Source of the DNA: Pachysolen tannophilus NRRL Y-2460
Lineage: Eukaryota > Ascomycota > Pichiomycetes > Alaninales > Pachysolenaceae
Direction: 5' to 3'
Assembly: GCA_001661245.1 (NCBI GenBank)
Contig: KV454017.1
Location: 722,532-786,531 of the forward strand
Length of the DNA: 64,000 nt
Shown here: positions 41,852 to 51,761 of the stretch, in pieces
How positions within the stretch are numbered: the first letter of the stretch is position 1
How the letters are laid out: every line of letters begins with the position of its first letter
Notes under the pieces: generated by a model
The model's input: the letters and a program-made list of their open reading frames with translations, nothing else
Told to the model about the DNA's origin: nothing
The model's database searches: none
Made by a program: the position numbers and the translations under genes

Positions 41852-43096
41852 ATGGATTTCACTTCAGGTGTGTCTACTTTTCAGAGACCATTACCTCAAC
41901 TTCGTCACAAGAGAAGTATGAACATGAACAACAATGGCCAGTTTTACAATCAGAGTAGTAGCAATAGTAATAGTAATAGCAATAGCCACAATCATAATAA
42001 CGGTGGACCTATAAATGTCAAGAAAACTTTTCATAACAATATTAAACATAATAAGTATAATAAAAAAACTGATCAATCAGATAAAACAATTGATACCAAG
42101 AAAGAAAAGCATTCTATAATTACATTGGAAAAATTAGCTGCTTTGAAAAAATATGAACCACGCTTATATTGTTCAAAATCAGAATTGGATTATGTTATTC
42201 TGGTAATATCTCCAAATCATCTTAGTACGCAAGATGAAAACGTGACTAATTTCCCCAAATTACCAATATTTGAGAATTCACAACCGTTTAGATCAATTCA
42301 ACCTTTATTGTCAACTTATACAGATACTTCTAAGGCATTAGAAGATGATATGTTGATTAATGAAGTTAAAAAAGACTTTAACTCAGATTTTCAAGATCCA
42401 TGTTATGCGTTCATTAGCAGAAATATAGAAAAGAGCTTGAATGGAAATGAAGATTTTCATTTGGCTTTAGATAATGATGGAACCCCAATATTATCACCAG
42501 AAGAATTTAAGACTGCAATTTTTGAAAATATGAATCGCCCAATTCCATCTTCTGTACCTGAAACATCATCTTTGAAAAATTTAAATAAGAAAAGATCAAT
42601 AGTGCAATTAAAAGCAGACGATGAAACTGAAGCTCAATCTTCACATCAGCATAAGAGACACAAATATGAAATACCATTAGAAAATTCTCGTACAATTTCA
42701 GCAAAAGAAGTCTTGAGAATGGTTGACTCATCATTGATATCATCAGATATGGATTTCAGTGGAACAAGTAATACAACAACTGAGAATACTACTTCTGATA
42801 CACCACTGAAGAAATTATCGGCACTCAGTAGTAGTAATGACGGAAATCGGTCATTTTTAAGTAATTTGACTGATACACCGATCAAGTCAATGTCAATGAC
42901 TGATTTACTTGTATCAACGCCGCTGAATTTAAACTATTCTGATATTCCACAGAGCAAAGTTTCCGATGCTAATGAGTTTTGGAAGAATAGGGCAAGCACC
43001 CCAGAAAGTGATAAATTTATCAGCAGAAGAGATAGCTTGGGTTTAATGAATTTAGTTTTGAACAATAACTATAAAATAAACTTGAACAAAAAATAG
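41852..43096 (+). CDS. Unrecognised Asn/Ser-rich protein with multiple CDK-type sites
   Basis: 414 residues. I do not recognise the family. The N-terminus is basic and Asn/Ser/His-rich. A short ordered-looking block lies at about 86-130 (TLEKLAALKKYEPRLYCSKS, then ELDYVILVISPNH), probably the most conserved part. The remainder is low complexity with Ser/Thr-Pro sites: SPN, SPEEF, TPIL, TPLKKL, TPIKS, TPLNL and TPES, several as T-P-L/I-x-K/L. A final helix-like segment reads RRDSLGLMNLVLNN. There are no membrane spans and few cysteines. The CDK-type sites and the Mcm1/early-cell-cycle-box site 191 bp upstream suggest a periodically expressed, phosphorylated regulator; this is inference. It may be a fast-evolving orthologue of a known cell-cycle gene. 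Confidence 0.75.
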   Translation: MDFTSGVSTFQRPLPQLRHKRSMNMNNNGQFYNQSSSNSNSNSNSHNHNNGGPINVKKTFHNNIKHNKYNKKTDQSDKTIDTKKEKHSIITLEKLAALKKYEPRLYCSKSELDYVILVISPNHLSTQDENVTNFPKLPIFENSQPFRSIQPLLSTYTDTSKALEDDMLINEVKKDFNSDFQDPCYAFISRNIEKSLNGNEDFHLALDNDGTPILSPEEFKTAIFENMNRPIPSSVPETSSLKNLNKKRSIVQLKADDETEAQSSHQHKRHKYEIPLENSRTISAKEVLRMVDSSLISSDMDFSGTSNTTTENTTSDTPLKKLSALSSSNDGNRSFLSNLTDTPIKSMSMTDLLVSTPLNLNYSDIPQSKVSDANEFWKNRASTPESDKFISRRDSLGLMNLVLNNNYKINLNKK

Positions 43097-43310
43097 TTAA
43101 TAGTTAATTTTAAAAATTCAAACAAAGAGACACTATTAATTCAACTAACTAATGAGATACTAAATGATTTGTAACGTTCACTTTATTCCTTTTAATTATG
43201 TTTTTTTTTTTATTATTTTTTACCCTCTATATATCATATACAATATATTAGTTTTAAATGAATCCTAACTACAAACAAACTACTAGTAATGCACTAAGCA
43301 CACACCAAGT

Positions 43311-43898
43311 TCAAGAACGATCGTCAAAGCCATCACCATCATCATCTTGATCAGTATTATCACCCGATACATTGTTATTGCTACTTTTGCTATCTGGAAG
43401 TTTCTTTTTCTTTTGCTTTTTACCGTTATTACTGTCTGCATTATCCTCACTGTTTTTCCTCTTTGGTCTACCAGCACCCTGTCCATATTCTTCTGCAAGT
43501 ACTTTAGCGTCATCATATTTAAAATCTGTCTGCTTTCTAGCATCAACAATAATTTTCTGTAATTTCAATAATTCATTAGCTCTAGATAACTTGAGGGGAT
43601 CGTTTCTTAGCACAAACAACAAATCTTCCACTTTTACCCTGTTATGTGTTGGTAAATTGGACCCTCCTTGGGAATATTTACTAGATTTAGAAACATTACT
43701 TGGATGTTTATTTGTATATTCTAACGTTTTAGTACAAATATCCACTAGATAATTTATCAATATATCTTCCAATACCAGTATTGTCTGTGGATCCGAATGA
43801 TTCACATCTCCATGTGCAAATAAAAGACTAGATAACTCATTGGTGAAAACTTTAGATTGCTTCTTCGATGATAGTTTCTTCTGTAAATAATATGACAT
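43311..43898 (-). CDS. TAF13: TFIID subunit Taf13
   Basis: 195 residues (167 in yeast). A histone-fold domain at about 15-120: NELSSLLFAHGDVNHSDPQT, LEDILINYLVDICTKTLEY, an inserted Ser/Asn-rich loop, then VKVEDLLFVLRNDPLKLSRA with NELLKLQKIIVDARKQ. The DP-LKL-RA motif is diagnostic for Taf13. The C-terminus has a lysine-rich stretch (KKQKKKKLPD) and an acidic end (DQDDDGDGFDD). Taf13 pairs with Taf11 through the histone fold and touches TBP in TFIID. In S. cerevisiae TAF13 (YML098W) is on the same arm as PRE8/UTP14. Confidence 0.92.
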   Translation of the reverse strand: MSYYLQKKLSSKKQSKVFTNELSSLLFAHGDVNHSDPQTILVLEDILINYLVDICTKTLEYTNKHPSNVSKSSKYSQGGSNLPTHNRVKVEDLLFVLRNDPLKLSRANELLKLQKIIVDARKQTDFKYDDAKVLAEEYGQGAGRPKRKNSEDNADSNNGKKQKKKKLPDSKSSNNNVSGDNTDQDDDGDGFDDRS

Positions 43899-44049
43899 TT
43901 TCCAACTTCAATTAAAACCACATTTTAATATTATAATGTTAAATTGTATTATTATTTATTATTCAATTAGGTTTACATTTTAAATGGTACAAAATTTTGA
44001 TATTTAGATGACTACTTTTGTATTTAACAATTTAACTATTTATACAAAT

Positions 44050-45819
44050 CTAAGATGAAGTTATTTCTAAACTCTGGGACGAGCATGGTTTGCCCTCATT
44101 GATGGCTGTTTGAAGTTTCTTTTCATAGTAGTTGGCACCATCAATTTTTTCGCTCTTCATGTTTTTTAAGCAATCTCTCAAGATGCCAACTTGTTGGCCA
44201 ATATCACCCATTTTATCGAGAACGACTCCATTACCAACGACGAAACCATAGATGGAGTATTTCAATCCAACTTCTTCACAAAACTTGATGACCAAAGGTT
44301 GGACTTTTCTAAAATTATGTCTTGGTAGTCTAGGGAACAAATGGTGAATGGCTTGGAATTGTAAGCCACCATGGAAATAATCAAACCATTCTGGACAATC
44401 TACATCCATAGTTGTTCTAATTTGTCTTGAAACAAAAGATTCAGAAGTTCCTAAATCTGATGTTGACATTGCAAAATGGGATAATGTAATTTGAACATGA
44501 ACTAGCATTGTTGTTACATGAGAGATCATAAGATAAATTAAACGATCTTGCCAATTAGTTAAAGTTTTGGTCATTATTAAATAACAAAACCAATAACTGA
44601 AAAATACCAATCCTAATAATTCAAAATATCGAAACCATGCAGCTTTACCTTTTCTAGGACCTAAACCTAAAATCAAATGTTCCATTGATAATCTATATAA
44701 ATTGAATCTTCCAAATGCTAGTATCAAATAATATGTATATCTTTGAACTCTAACCAAAATTTTGGCAGCTTTATCAAACCATAATCTTTTCTTATAATAA
44801 GTTGAATATACATTCCCCATTAATCTAGAGCTTACTGCAAAAAATGGAAGATGTTGAATATCTGGATCATGTACAGGATCATTTGGAATCAAATGATGTA
44901 CATTATGGTTTCTTTTCCACCAACCTAAGGATAATCCTCCAAAAAATGAAGCAATAAGCATTCCAATAACGTTATCAATGGTATAGTTATGAGTTATTGA
45001 TATATGACCAGCATCATGAACACTAAATACAGCTTGTTGCCATGCACATCCAAGACAAAAAGCTGAAAGTTTAAAATATTTCAATTTTAAAAAAATTAAA
45101 CACCATAAAAATAATGATCCAATACGGCAAAATTCTTTAAAATACTCAATATAAGGACATTTATAAAAACCTTGTGAAATAATATTTTCATGAAGTAAAT
45201 TATATTTATGTGAAAGATAACGTTGAGTCTTATAATCCAATGAAGGTATTGATAATAAATCTAATTTAACCAAATTATTATCATAATTTTCAATTATAAG
45301 TTTAGGATCTCTAATACTAGTTGGATTTTCACTTGTAAATAAATTTGGTTTATCTAAAGATAAAATTTCACCTTGCGGTATTCTTGGTGTAATTAAAAAT
45401 TCCAGAGTACCAACTGGTTTCATAGAAACATCTTTATTTGTCAAATTTTCATCAAGACCATCAATTTTCTTATAAATACCACCTTGAATTGGTGGAAGCA
45501 TATTTTCCCATTTATAATCTATTCTACCAATAGCATATTTCTTAAAAGTCACAACAGTTTCATCACAATGATATGCATTCATCTCATCACTAGCATCTCT
45601 TCCAATCATATGGAAAATTGCAAGATCACCTCCCGGGTGCTTCAGTAACCAACCATTCAATTTCAAGACATATTGTTCATAAATTACAATTGCATATCCA
45701 ATTGCTATAAGATGTTCTATTTGCCTTGGTGATAATACATCATTCTTGTTTCCCACAATACTAACCTTATTTTTTTTCTTAGGTATTGTTGTTGTTGTTA
45801 CAACGGGAAAGGCTACCAT
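44050..45819 (-). CDS. SLD1: Delta-8 sphingolipid desaturase with fused cytochrome b5
   Basis: 589 residues. An N-terminal cytochrome b5 domain (about 28-100) has heme ligands His61 in LLKHPGGD and His84 in NAYHCDE. The membrane desaturase domain carries the three histidine boxes HDAGH, HNVHH and, near the C-terminus, QAIHH, in which Q replaces the first H as in front-end desaturases. Length and motifs fit the fungal delta-8 sphingolipid desaturases known from Kluyveromyces and Candida, which act on the long-chain base of glucosylceramide precursors in the ER; a front-end fatty-acid desaturase is the alternative. S. cerevisiae lacks the enzyme and glucosylceramide. A perfect TTCGTATACGAA site lies 140 bp upstream. 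Confidence 0.9.
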   Translation of the reverse strand: MVAFPVVTTTTIPKKKNKVSIVGNKNDVLSPRQIEHLIAIGYAIVIYEQYVLKLNGWLLKHPGGDLAIFHMIGRDASDEMNAYHCDETVVTFKKYAIGRIDYKWENMLPPIQGGIYKKIDGLDENLTNKDVSMKPVGTLEFLITPRIPQGEILSLDKPNLFTSENPTSIRDPKLIIENYDNNLVKLDLLSIPSLDYKTQRYLSHKYNLLHENIISQGFYKCPYIEYFKEFCRIGSLFLWCLIFLKLKYFKLSAFCLGCAWQQAVFSVHDAGHISITHNYTIDNVIGMLIASFFGGLSLGWWKRNHNVHHLIPNDPVHDPDIQHLPFFAVSSRLMGNVYSTYYKKRLWFDKAAKILVRVQRYTYYLILAFGRFNLYRLSMEHLILGLGPRKGKAAWFRYFELLGLVFFSYWFCYLIMTKTLTNWQDRLIYLMISHVTTMLVHVQITLSHFAMSTSDLGTSESFVSRQIRTTMDVDCPEWFDYFHGGLQFQAIHHLFPRLPRHNFRKVQPLVIKFCEEVGLKYSIYGFVVGNGVVLDKMGDIGQQVGILRDCLKNMKSEKIDGANYYEKKLQTAINEGKPCSSQSLEITSS

Positions 45820-46258
45820 TTTTCAAATCACTTTTTCTTCTACCCAACCAACAAAAAAAAAAACAAAAAAAAAAAGTTAAATAAATAAATATACTATTAA
45901 ATATATAAATTAAAAATTTGAATTAAAAACAGAACGATTTCACCTATATTTAATACTTTTCGTATACGAAAAAAAAATAATTAATTAAAAAAAAAAGCAT
46001 CGCATGTTTTAGATCAATTTAGGTATTACATTAAAAATGAACAAGTTAATTGACACGAATTTTCTTCATCTTTGGTTTTGATATTTATGATGGTGGTTCT
46101 TATAAAGAAAAGCTATAAATCTACAGATATTGTTTTTGTCAAAGAAAAAAAAAAAAAAAAAAATAATAAACTATTTAGTCATTACAAAATGTGTTTTATA
46201 AAGAGAAGCCATCAATTGAAATTTCATGAAATGATTAATAACAAATTAAGAAATAGAT
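45820..46258. other. SLD1 promoter / GOS1 3' flank
   Basis: 439 bp AT-rich spacer between two minus-strand genes. Contains the Upc2-type palindrome at 45959. No gene seen. Confidence 0.6.
45959..45970. promoter_or_regulatory. Sterol-response-type palindrome TTCGTATACGAA
   Basis: Perfect 12-bp palindrome containing the Upc2/Ecm22 core TCGTATA on both strands. It lies 140 bp upstream of SLD1. Binding is inferred from the known core. Confidence 0.6.
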
Positions 46259-46990
46259 CTATGAAATAAACCATAATACTATGATCATAAAAGTTATCAA
46301 TCCAGCTAATATTAAAGCGTCTCTTTTTTTCCTTGTATTTATTCTTGTTATAACGTGATTTATTCCAGGTATTTGAGATAATGAACTTGTAATTCTAATT
46401 CTTGCTGAATTTATTGCAGAGCTTTGATCTCTAAAAGATTCTCTTGTATTATAAGCATCAGATAATAATCTATCTACTACTGAATTTGCACCTTCAACTT
46501 TTCTACGTTCATCATTTATATATTCATCTTCATTTAAATTTGTTGTTGAATTTAATTGATTAATACCACCTGAAATTGATGATGATGATTGTTGTTGTTG
46601 TTGTTGTTGTTTTTGATGTGATTCAATATCATTTCTAACACTAAATAATAAATTTAATCTATTTCTTTCTTGTTGGATTGATCCTCTTATTCTTCCAAAT
46701 GAAATGTAATGATCATTTAAAACTTCTTTATGTCTTTGTAATTGTTGTAATTTCGATGCTGGTAGGGATAAATCTTGTTCTCCAATTTTTGAAAGTAATT
46801 TTATTAAATCATCAGATTTTTTCAAAAATTTCTCAACACTTCGTTGTGCCAGCAATTCTTCTGCTGTTTCAGAAGATGATGTGGATTGTGCAAATGATGC
46901 ATACCTATTCAATGCTGCTTCTGTTTTATTTTCTAATGAAAGAACTTGAGCTCTTGTTTGTTGAAAAGATGCTGTTGCCGGAGAAGACAT
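46259..46990 (-). CDS. GOS1: Golgi v-SNARE Gos1
   Basis: 243 residues (223 in yeast). Matching blocks: QTRAQVLSLENKTEAALNRY near the N-terminus, LQRHKEVLNDHYISFGRIRGS, then IQQERNRLNLLFSVRNDI. A Gln-run of seven and a Ser-rich insert (about 130-155) are extra. The SNARE motif follows (EYINDERRKVEGANSVVDRL onwards) and the protein ends in a C-terminal membrane anchor (ALILAGLITFMIIVLWFIS) after the KKR stop-transfer. Gos1 works with Sed5, Ykt6 and Sft1 in retrograde transport within the Golgi. The start follows directly on a T/A-rich leader. Confidence 0.95.
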   Translation of the reverse strand: MSSPATASFQQTRAQVLSLENKTEAALNRYASFAQSTSSSETAEELLAQRSVEKFLKKSDDLIKLLSKIGEQDLSLPASKLQQLQRHKEVLNDHYISFGRIRGSIQQERNRLNLLFSVRNDIESHQKQQQQQQQSSSSISGGINQLNSTTNLNEDEYINDERRKVEGANSVVDRLLSDAYNTRESFRDQSSAINSARIRITSSLSQIPGINHVITRINTRKKRDALILAGLITFMIIVLWFIS

Positions 46991-47406
46991 TTAATTATTA
47001 TTATCCAATTATATAATAATCCAATTCTTATAATAAAAATAAAAAAAAAAAAAAAAAAGAAAAAAACTAAATACAATATATATATATATATATATATATC
47101 TTCTAATGGAAGCTAAGCTAATGATTAATCTATTATATATAAAGAATTAAATTTATTATTATTATTTATTATATATTTATTATCTTCTTCTTCATTCAAT
47201 CTCTTTTCAATTAAATTTACAATTAATTTTATAACACGACTTTTGATCTAAATAACTTTAAATTACAACAACAACAACAAGAAAAGAAAATGAATATTAT
47301 CAATGAATATTTATTTATATATAAAATTATATAATAGAATCTTATCTTCCAATTAGAAAGAACAAAATAATGACTAAATTGTGAGATGAGGAAAAAAAAA
47401 ATAAAA

Positions 47407-47686
47407 ANNNNNNNNNNNNNNNNNNNNNNNNNNNNNNNNNNNNNNNNNNNNNNNNNNNNNNNNNNNNNNNNNNNNNNNNNNNNNNNNNNNNNNNNNNNNN
47501 NNNNNNNNNNNNNNNNNNNNNNNNNNNNNNNNNNNNNNNNNNNNNNNNNNNNNNNNNNNNNNNNNNNNNNNNNNNNNNNNNNNNNNNNNNNNNNNNNNNN
47601 NNNNNNNNNNNNNNNNNNNNNNNNNNNNNNNNNNNNNNNNNNNNNNNNNNNNNNNNNNNNNNNNNNNNNNNNNNNNNNNNNNNNNN
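47407..47686. other. Assembly gap (280 N)
   Basis: A run of 280 Ns bordered by A-rich sequence on the left and at least 23 A on the right. It is probably a homopolymer or low-complexity collapse. It lies in the GOS1 promoter/SDH2 3' region, so no annotated gene is interrupted. Confidence 0.95.
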
Positions 47687-47905
47687 AAAAAAAAAAAAAA
47701 AAAAAAAAATAAAAAATAAATTATTATTATTGTAATAAATATATAAAATCAAAAATTCAAACTCGAATTCAAAATCACGAAAAGAACCAACATACTTTGC
47801 TTTTCTTTAATCTCTTTGTTCTCTTTTTCTTATTTTCTTGATTTTTTTTCTTTTTTTTTTTTTTATTTTTTTTATTTTTTTTTGATTATTAATTTCAATT
47901 TTTCT

Positions 47906-47906
<1 letters not shown>

Positions 47907-47946
<40 letters not shown>
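47907..47946 (+). repeat. (AAT)n microsatellite
   Basis: About 12-13 uninterrupted AAT/ATA triplets between GOS1 and SDH2. Non-coding. Confidence 0.9.
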
Positions 47947-47948
<2 letters not shown>

Positions 47949-48057
47949 CAAAATAAATTTAGTTTAGTTTTTTTTAAAATAAAAAAACAACAAAAACACA
48001 CAAAAAGAAATGATTTTCATAAAAGGGGTTTCTTTTTTTTTTATTTTATTTTTAAAA

Positions 48058-48864
48058 CTATTCAAAGGCCAATTGTTTTTTAATTTCAGCAATTGCTCTA
48101 CCTGGGTTTAAACCTTTTGGACAAGTTCTTGAACAATTCATGATTGTATGACATCTATATAATGACATACTATTTTGTAACATTTCTTTTCTAACTGCAG
48201 AAGCTTGATCTCTTGAATCGATTAACCATCTATAAGCTTGCATCAAGACAGCTGGACCTAAATATTGTTGTTGATTCCACCAATAAGAAGGACATGAAGT
48301 TGAACAACAAGCACATAAAATACATTCATATAAACCATCCAATTTTTTTCTATCTTCAATACTTTGTAAATTTTCTTTACCATCTTCTGGTACAGAATCT
48401 CTTTGTAAATAAGGTTGAATTGATTTATATTGTTGATAAAAATGAGTTAAATCTGGAACTAAATCTCTAACAACAAACATATGTGGAAGAGGATAAAGTT
48501 TTGTTTCCTTTGTTGTATCTTGATCAATTTTACATAAACAAGCCAAAGTATTTCTTCCACCAATATTCATAGCACATGAACCACAAATACCTTCACGACA
48601 TGATCTTCTAAAAGTTAAAGTAGCATCTTGTTCATTTTTAATTTTTAAAATTGCATCTAAAACCATTGGACCACATTTATTTAAATCAATTTGATATTCT
48701 TGCATCTTAGGTTTAACATCTGGTGTATCTGGATTCCAACGATAAATTTTAAAAGTTTTCAATTTTGGTTGTGTAGGTACCGGATGACTGGTAGCTAAAC
48801 CGCGCTTAAAACAATTTTGAAAACTTGGTTTCGATAAAATCGAAACTAACTGTGACTTATACAT
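48058..48864 (-). CDS. SDH2: Succinate dehydrogenase iron-sulfur subunit
   Basis: 268 residues (266 in yeast). A short mitochondrial presequence ([20 protein letters not shown]) is followed by the 2Fe-2S ferredoxin domain with CREGICGSC and a fourth Cys in RNTLAC. The C-terminal domain carries the 4Fe-4S/3Fe-4S ligands [34 protein letters not shown]. All ligands are present. Sdh2 passes electrons from Sdh1 flavin to ubiquinone in complex II. Several CCAAT boxes lie in the upstream spacer shared with FIP1 (reverse copies at 49050-49054, 49383-49387 and 49507-49511), fitting HAP control as for ATP2. Confidence 0.97.
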   Translation of the reverse strand: MYKSQLVSILSKPSFQNCFKRGLATSHPVPTQPKLKTFKIYRWNPDTPDVKPKMQEYQIDLNKCGPMVLDAILKIKNEQDATLTFRRSCREGICGSCAMNIGGRNTLACLCKIDQDTTKETKLYPLPHMFVVRDLVPDLTHFYQQYKSIQPYLQRDSVPEDGKENLQSIEDRKKLDGLYECILCACCSTSCPSYWWNQQQYLGPAVLMQAYRWLIDSRDQASAVRKEMLQNSMSLYRCHTIMNCSRTCPKGLNPGRAIAEIKKQLAFE

Positions 48865-49285
48865 GGTGATAAATATATTTTAAAAAGAATTTAAATTTAA
48901 ATAATTAATCAATATTTTTTTTAAAATTTCTTCTCTTTTATAAAAAAATAAAATAAAATTAATAAATATAAAATATAATTAATTAATAATATAAAAATAA
49001 TAATAATAATAATTATAATAATATTAAATGATTATTCATCTCTTTAACAATTGGATTGTAAATGGAAAGAAACCCTTTCACAACAACGCATTCACTTACT
49101 CACTTTAACTCACTCACTCACACATTAAACTCAAACACAGAGACAAAAAGGACAAAGTAAAACTGGGAAAGGGCATAAAATTGTTTAAGTTTAAAAAAAA
49201 AAATTAACCATTTATGCGTAATTTTTATAGATTATAATTGTATTATAGTAGTAGTATTAATTACTTCTAAGTAAATTTATTAAAG

Positions 49286-49327
49286 GATCATGCCCTTTCT
49301 ATTAAAGTTCGGCTTTCGGGGCATGAT
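49286..49327. repeat. Perfect 10-bp inverted repeat
   Basis: GATCATGCCC (49286-49295) and GGGCATGATC (49318-49327), separated by 22 bp that is itself mixed sequence. It is GC-richer than its surroundings and lies 422 bp upstream of SDH2. Confidence 0.8.
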
Positions 49328-49787
49328 CATTTATCATTTATCGCATCCGATTCAATTTTTTGTCGTAATCAAGAAAAATGTAATTGGATGAAGTTAATTT
49401 GGTAAAAGCCGGAGAAAAATTAAAAAAAAAAATTTTTTTTTATTTTGTTATTTGGTATTTGATATTTATGCGTTGGCTGGGGTCACACTACAATCAATCG
49501 GTTTAAATTGGAGAGGTACACTACTTGACCAACGGAAGAAAATTGGTAAAACTAAAATTTTTTTTTTATTTTACTTTTTTGGTTCCGATTTTTTACGATA
49601 GAAATTCAAACAAAAATAACACCTCAAAAGAGAAGCAAAGAAAAAAAAAAAAGGAAAATTGTAGGTCGTGGATGTATGACTCAAGAATTGTAAAACTTCC
49701 ATTTTGGTTTTATGGGGGTTTCAGTACACGTCTTTTCTTTAGAGAATTTTGTAAATTCTCAAAGTAGTGTAGCGCTAACTCAAGTCG

Positions 49788-49797
49788 CCTAATTAGG
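49788..49797. promoter_or_regulatory. Mcm1-type core CCTAATTAGG
   Basis: The exact P-box core CCTAATTAGG, which also contains a TAATTA homeodomain motif, 168 bp upstream of FIP1. Motif evidence only. Confidence 0.5.
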
Positions 49798-49964
49798 AAA
49801 ACAAATTTTTCAAATTTTTTATTTATTTCGTCGTGTGAATTGGATCAAACAAAATTTACAAAATTTATTACCAATTTTTATTCTCTTAATTAATTTAACG
49901 TATATATATATATATATTTATATATATATTTATATATTAATTAAATTGACTATCAATCGGTATA

Positions 49965-51440
49965 ATGTCCGATATATCAGATGAAGATGAAGCGTTTCTC
50001 TATGGGTCCGATACTGAAAAGATCAATTCTGTAGAGGCAAATGCGAAAACGATTACCGCTGTAGACGATAAGAAGAAGCTGGATGATGTGGATGAAGGTG
50101 ATGATGGCGTTTATGCTGATGGATCTGAAAGTGAATATGAATCATCTGATGATGATATTGAGATTGTGGTGGACTCGAATGATAAGAAGACAGGTTTGGG
50201 TTTGGCAAGAGCAAGTGGTACCTCTACTACCACAGCTGCTTCTGACGAAGCAGCTGTTTCAGGAGTGGTGCTGTCAGCTAAAGATGGTCAACACTCGCTG
50301 CAACAACAACAACAACTGCACCAACAACAGCTGCAACTGCAACAGTTACCTTCAATTGACATTGACCAAATACCAGAGTACCAGGGTAAACCGCTAACTC
50401 AGTTGGATATTGAGAAATTACAAAATAAACCATGGAGATTACCTGGTGCAGATATTACAGATTATTTTAATTTTGGCTTTAATGAAGTAACTTGGATTTA
50501 TTATTGTACAAAACAAGATGATAAAAGACAAAAATATAACCCTCAGAAACTTTTGATGGATTTAATGACTGCTAATAATAACAATAATGGAATGGGTAAC
50601 TCTTCCAATGATGGCCAACAACTTCCTCATCCTCCTCAACCTCCTACAATGATGAACCCAATGGCATTCCCGCCAATGATGGGCCCAGGAATGATGGGGA
50701 TGCCAGGTATGCCACCACCACCAATGGGTATGCCTTTTGGTAATGGCTTCAATCCCGCTTTCAACATGAATAATAACATGATGCGTAATAATATGGGGCC
50801 TAATATGGGCGCTAATATGGGAGCTAATATGGGATCCGGTATGGGATCCAGTATGGGCCCTAATAATGGAGGCAACAACGGTGCAGGTTCTGGTGCCAGT
50901 GGCGGAGTCAATGGTAATAGCGGCATGAACATGAATAACATGAACAATTCTAATAATTATAATGAAAAACCTTTAGTACCGAACTTGAATTTGCCAAAAA
51001 TTCCAAATGCAAGATTACCTCAAATACCTGGTCAACAACAGCAGCAGCAACAACAACAACAACAACAACAAAGGAGACAAACACCTGTAAATCAGCAATC
51101 GGATCAAAGATCTTTGACTCCTCAATTACAACACCCTCAACCACAACAGGCAAAAGATGGTGCATCTTTACCTTCAGTCCCTCCTCCTCCTCCTCCACCG
51201 CCACCTCCTTTGGAAGGTAATGATGATAGTGGTAATTCTTCAAACGATCCCCTGAAATTTCCTCAAGGCCCAAAAGTTTACCTGGATAAAGAGATAGAAA
51301 GAGAAAGAAGAGATAGGCAGAAGGAAAGAGGTGGTACTGCAACTCCTACTACTAATAACGGCAATTATCGTGAAAGAGAAGAACCCTCTAATTCTTCTAA
51401 AACTACAAATAAAAGAAACTATAAAGGAAAACGTCGCTAG
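49965..51440 (+). CDS. FIP1: Polyadenylation factor Fip1
   Basis: 491 residues, longer than S. cerevisiae Fip1 (327). The N-terminus is acidic (DISDEDEAFLYGSD). The diagnostic Fip1 motif is at about 144-185: PWRLPGADITDYFNFGFNEV followed by TWIYYCTKQDDKR. Around it are low-complexity regions: a Gln-rich stretch (about 112-130), a Met/Gly/Asn/Pro-rich block (about 222-330), a 10-residue Gln run, ten prolines in a row near residue 405-414, and a basic tail with KNYKGKRR-like residues. Fip1 tethers poly(A) polymerase Pap1 to the cleavage and polyadenylation factor. The convergent pairing with BUD4 is the same as in S. cerevisiae (YJR093C/YJR092W). Confidence 0.95.
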   Translation: MSDISDEDEAFLYGSDTEKINSVEANAKTITAVDDKKKLDDVDEGDDGVYADGSESEYESSDDDIEIVVDSNDKKTGLGLARASGTSTTTAASDEAAVSGVVLSAKDGQHSLQQQQQLHQQQLQLQQLPSIDIDQIPEYQGKPLTQLDIEKLQNKPWRLPGADITDYFNFGFNEVTWIYYCTKQDDKRQKYNPQKLLMDLMTANNNNNGMGNSSNDGQQLPHPPQPPTMMNPMAFPPMMGPGMMGMPGMPPPPMGMPFGNGFNPAFNMNNNMMRNNMGPNMGANMGANMGSGMGSSMGPNNGGNNGAGSGASGGVNGNSGMNMNNMNNSNNYNEKPLVPNLNLPKIPNARLPQIPGQQQQQQQQQQQQQRRQTPVNQQSDQRSLTPQLQHPQPQQAKDGASLPSVPPPPPPPPPPLEGNDDSGNSSNDPLKFPQGPKVYLDKEIERERRDRQKERGGTATPTTNNGNYREREEPSNSSKTTNKRNYKGKRR

Positions 51441-51761
51441 TTTTTATTTTTTTACTTTTTGCTTTTCCTTTTTTATTTTTTTTCCTTGTATATTATGTAT
51501 TTGAACTTAGAGTTAGCTTTAATGATTAGCACTGTTTAATGAACATTATTATGTTTTAATATTTGTAAAAAAATTATCTTTTATAAGTGAAAAAAAATCA
51601 TAGGAAAATTCCCGTAAATTAAACAATAACTGTACAAAATTAAAAATACAAGATAGTAATATAAAAATTAGAAACATAAAAAAAAAAAAAAAAAAGAGTT
51701 TGACTCTTTAACTGTCTTCCACGTCGGTTATTAAAAATTAAACAAAACTAAAATATTACAA
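51441..51761. other. Convergent spacer, FIP1 / BUD4
   Basis: 321 bp of 3' flanks with T and A tracts. Nothing else seen. Confidence 0.6.

Larger units (their letters stand above)
46991..48057. other. GOS1 promoter / SDH2 3' flank with assembly gap
   Basis: Holds a (TA)n tract at about 47079-47099, a run of Ns, long T tracts and an (AAT)n microsatellite at about 47907-47946. No gene can be supported; sequence hidden by the gap is unknown. Confidence 0.6.
48865..49964. other. Divergent spacer, SDH2 / FIP1
   Basis: 1.1 kb. Holds reverse CCAAT boxes (49050, 49383, 49507 and 49542), an inverted repeat at 49286-49327, an Mcm1-type core at 49788 and (TA)n/(TTTATATA) runs at 49900-49938 close to FIP1. 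An 80-codon open frame at 49525-49767 is not believed. Confidence 0.6.

Noticed and set aside
47342-47752. Open frames running through the N gaps (also 59046-60059)
   Set aside because: They exist only because unknown bases contain no stops.
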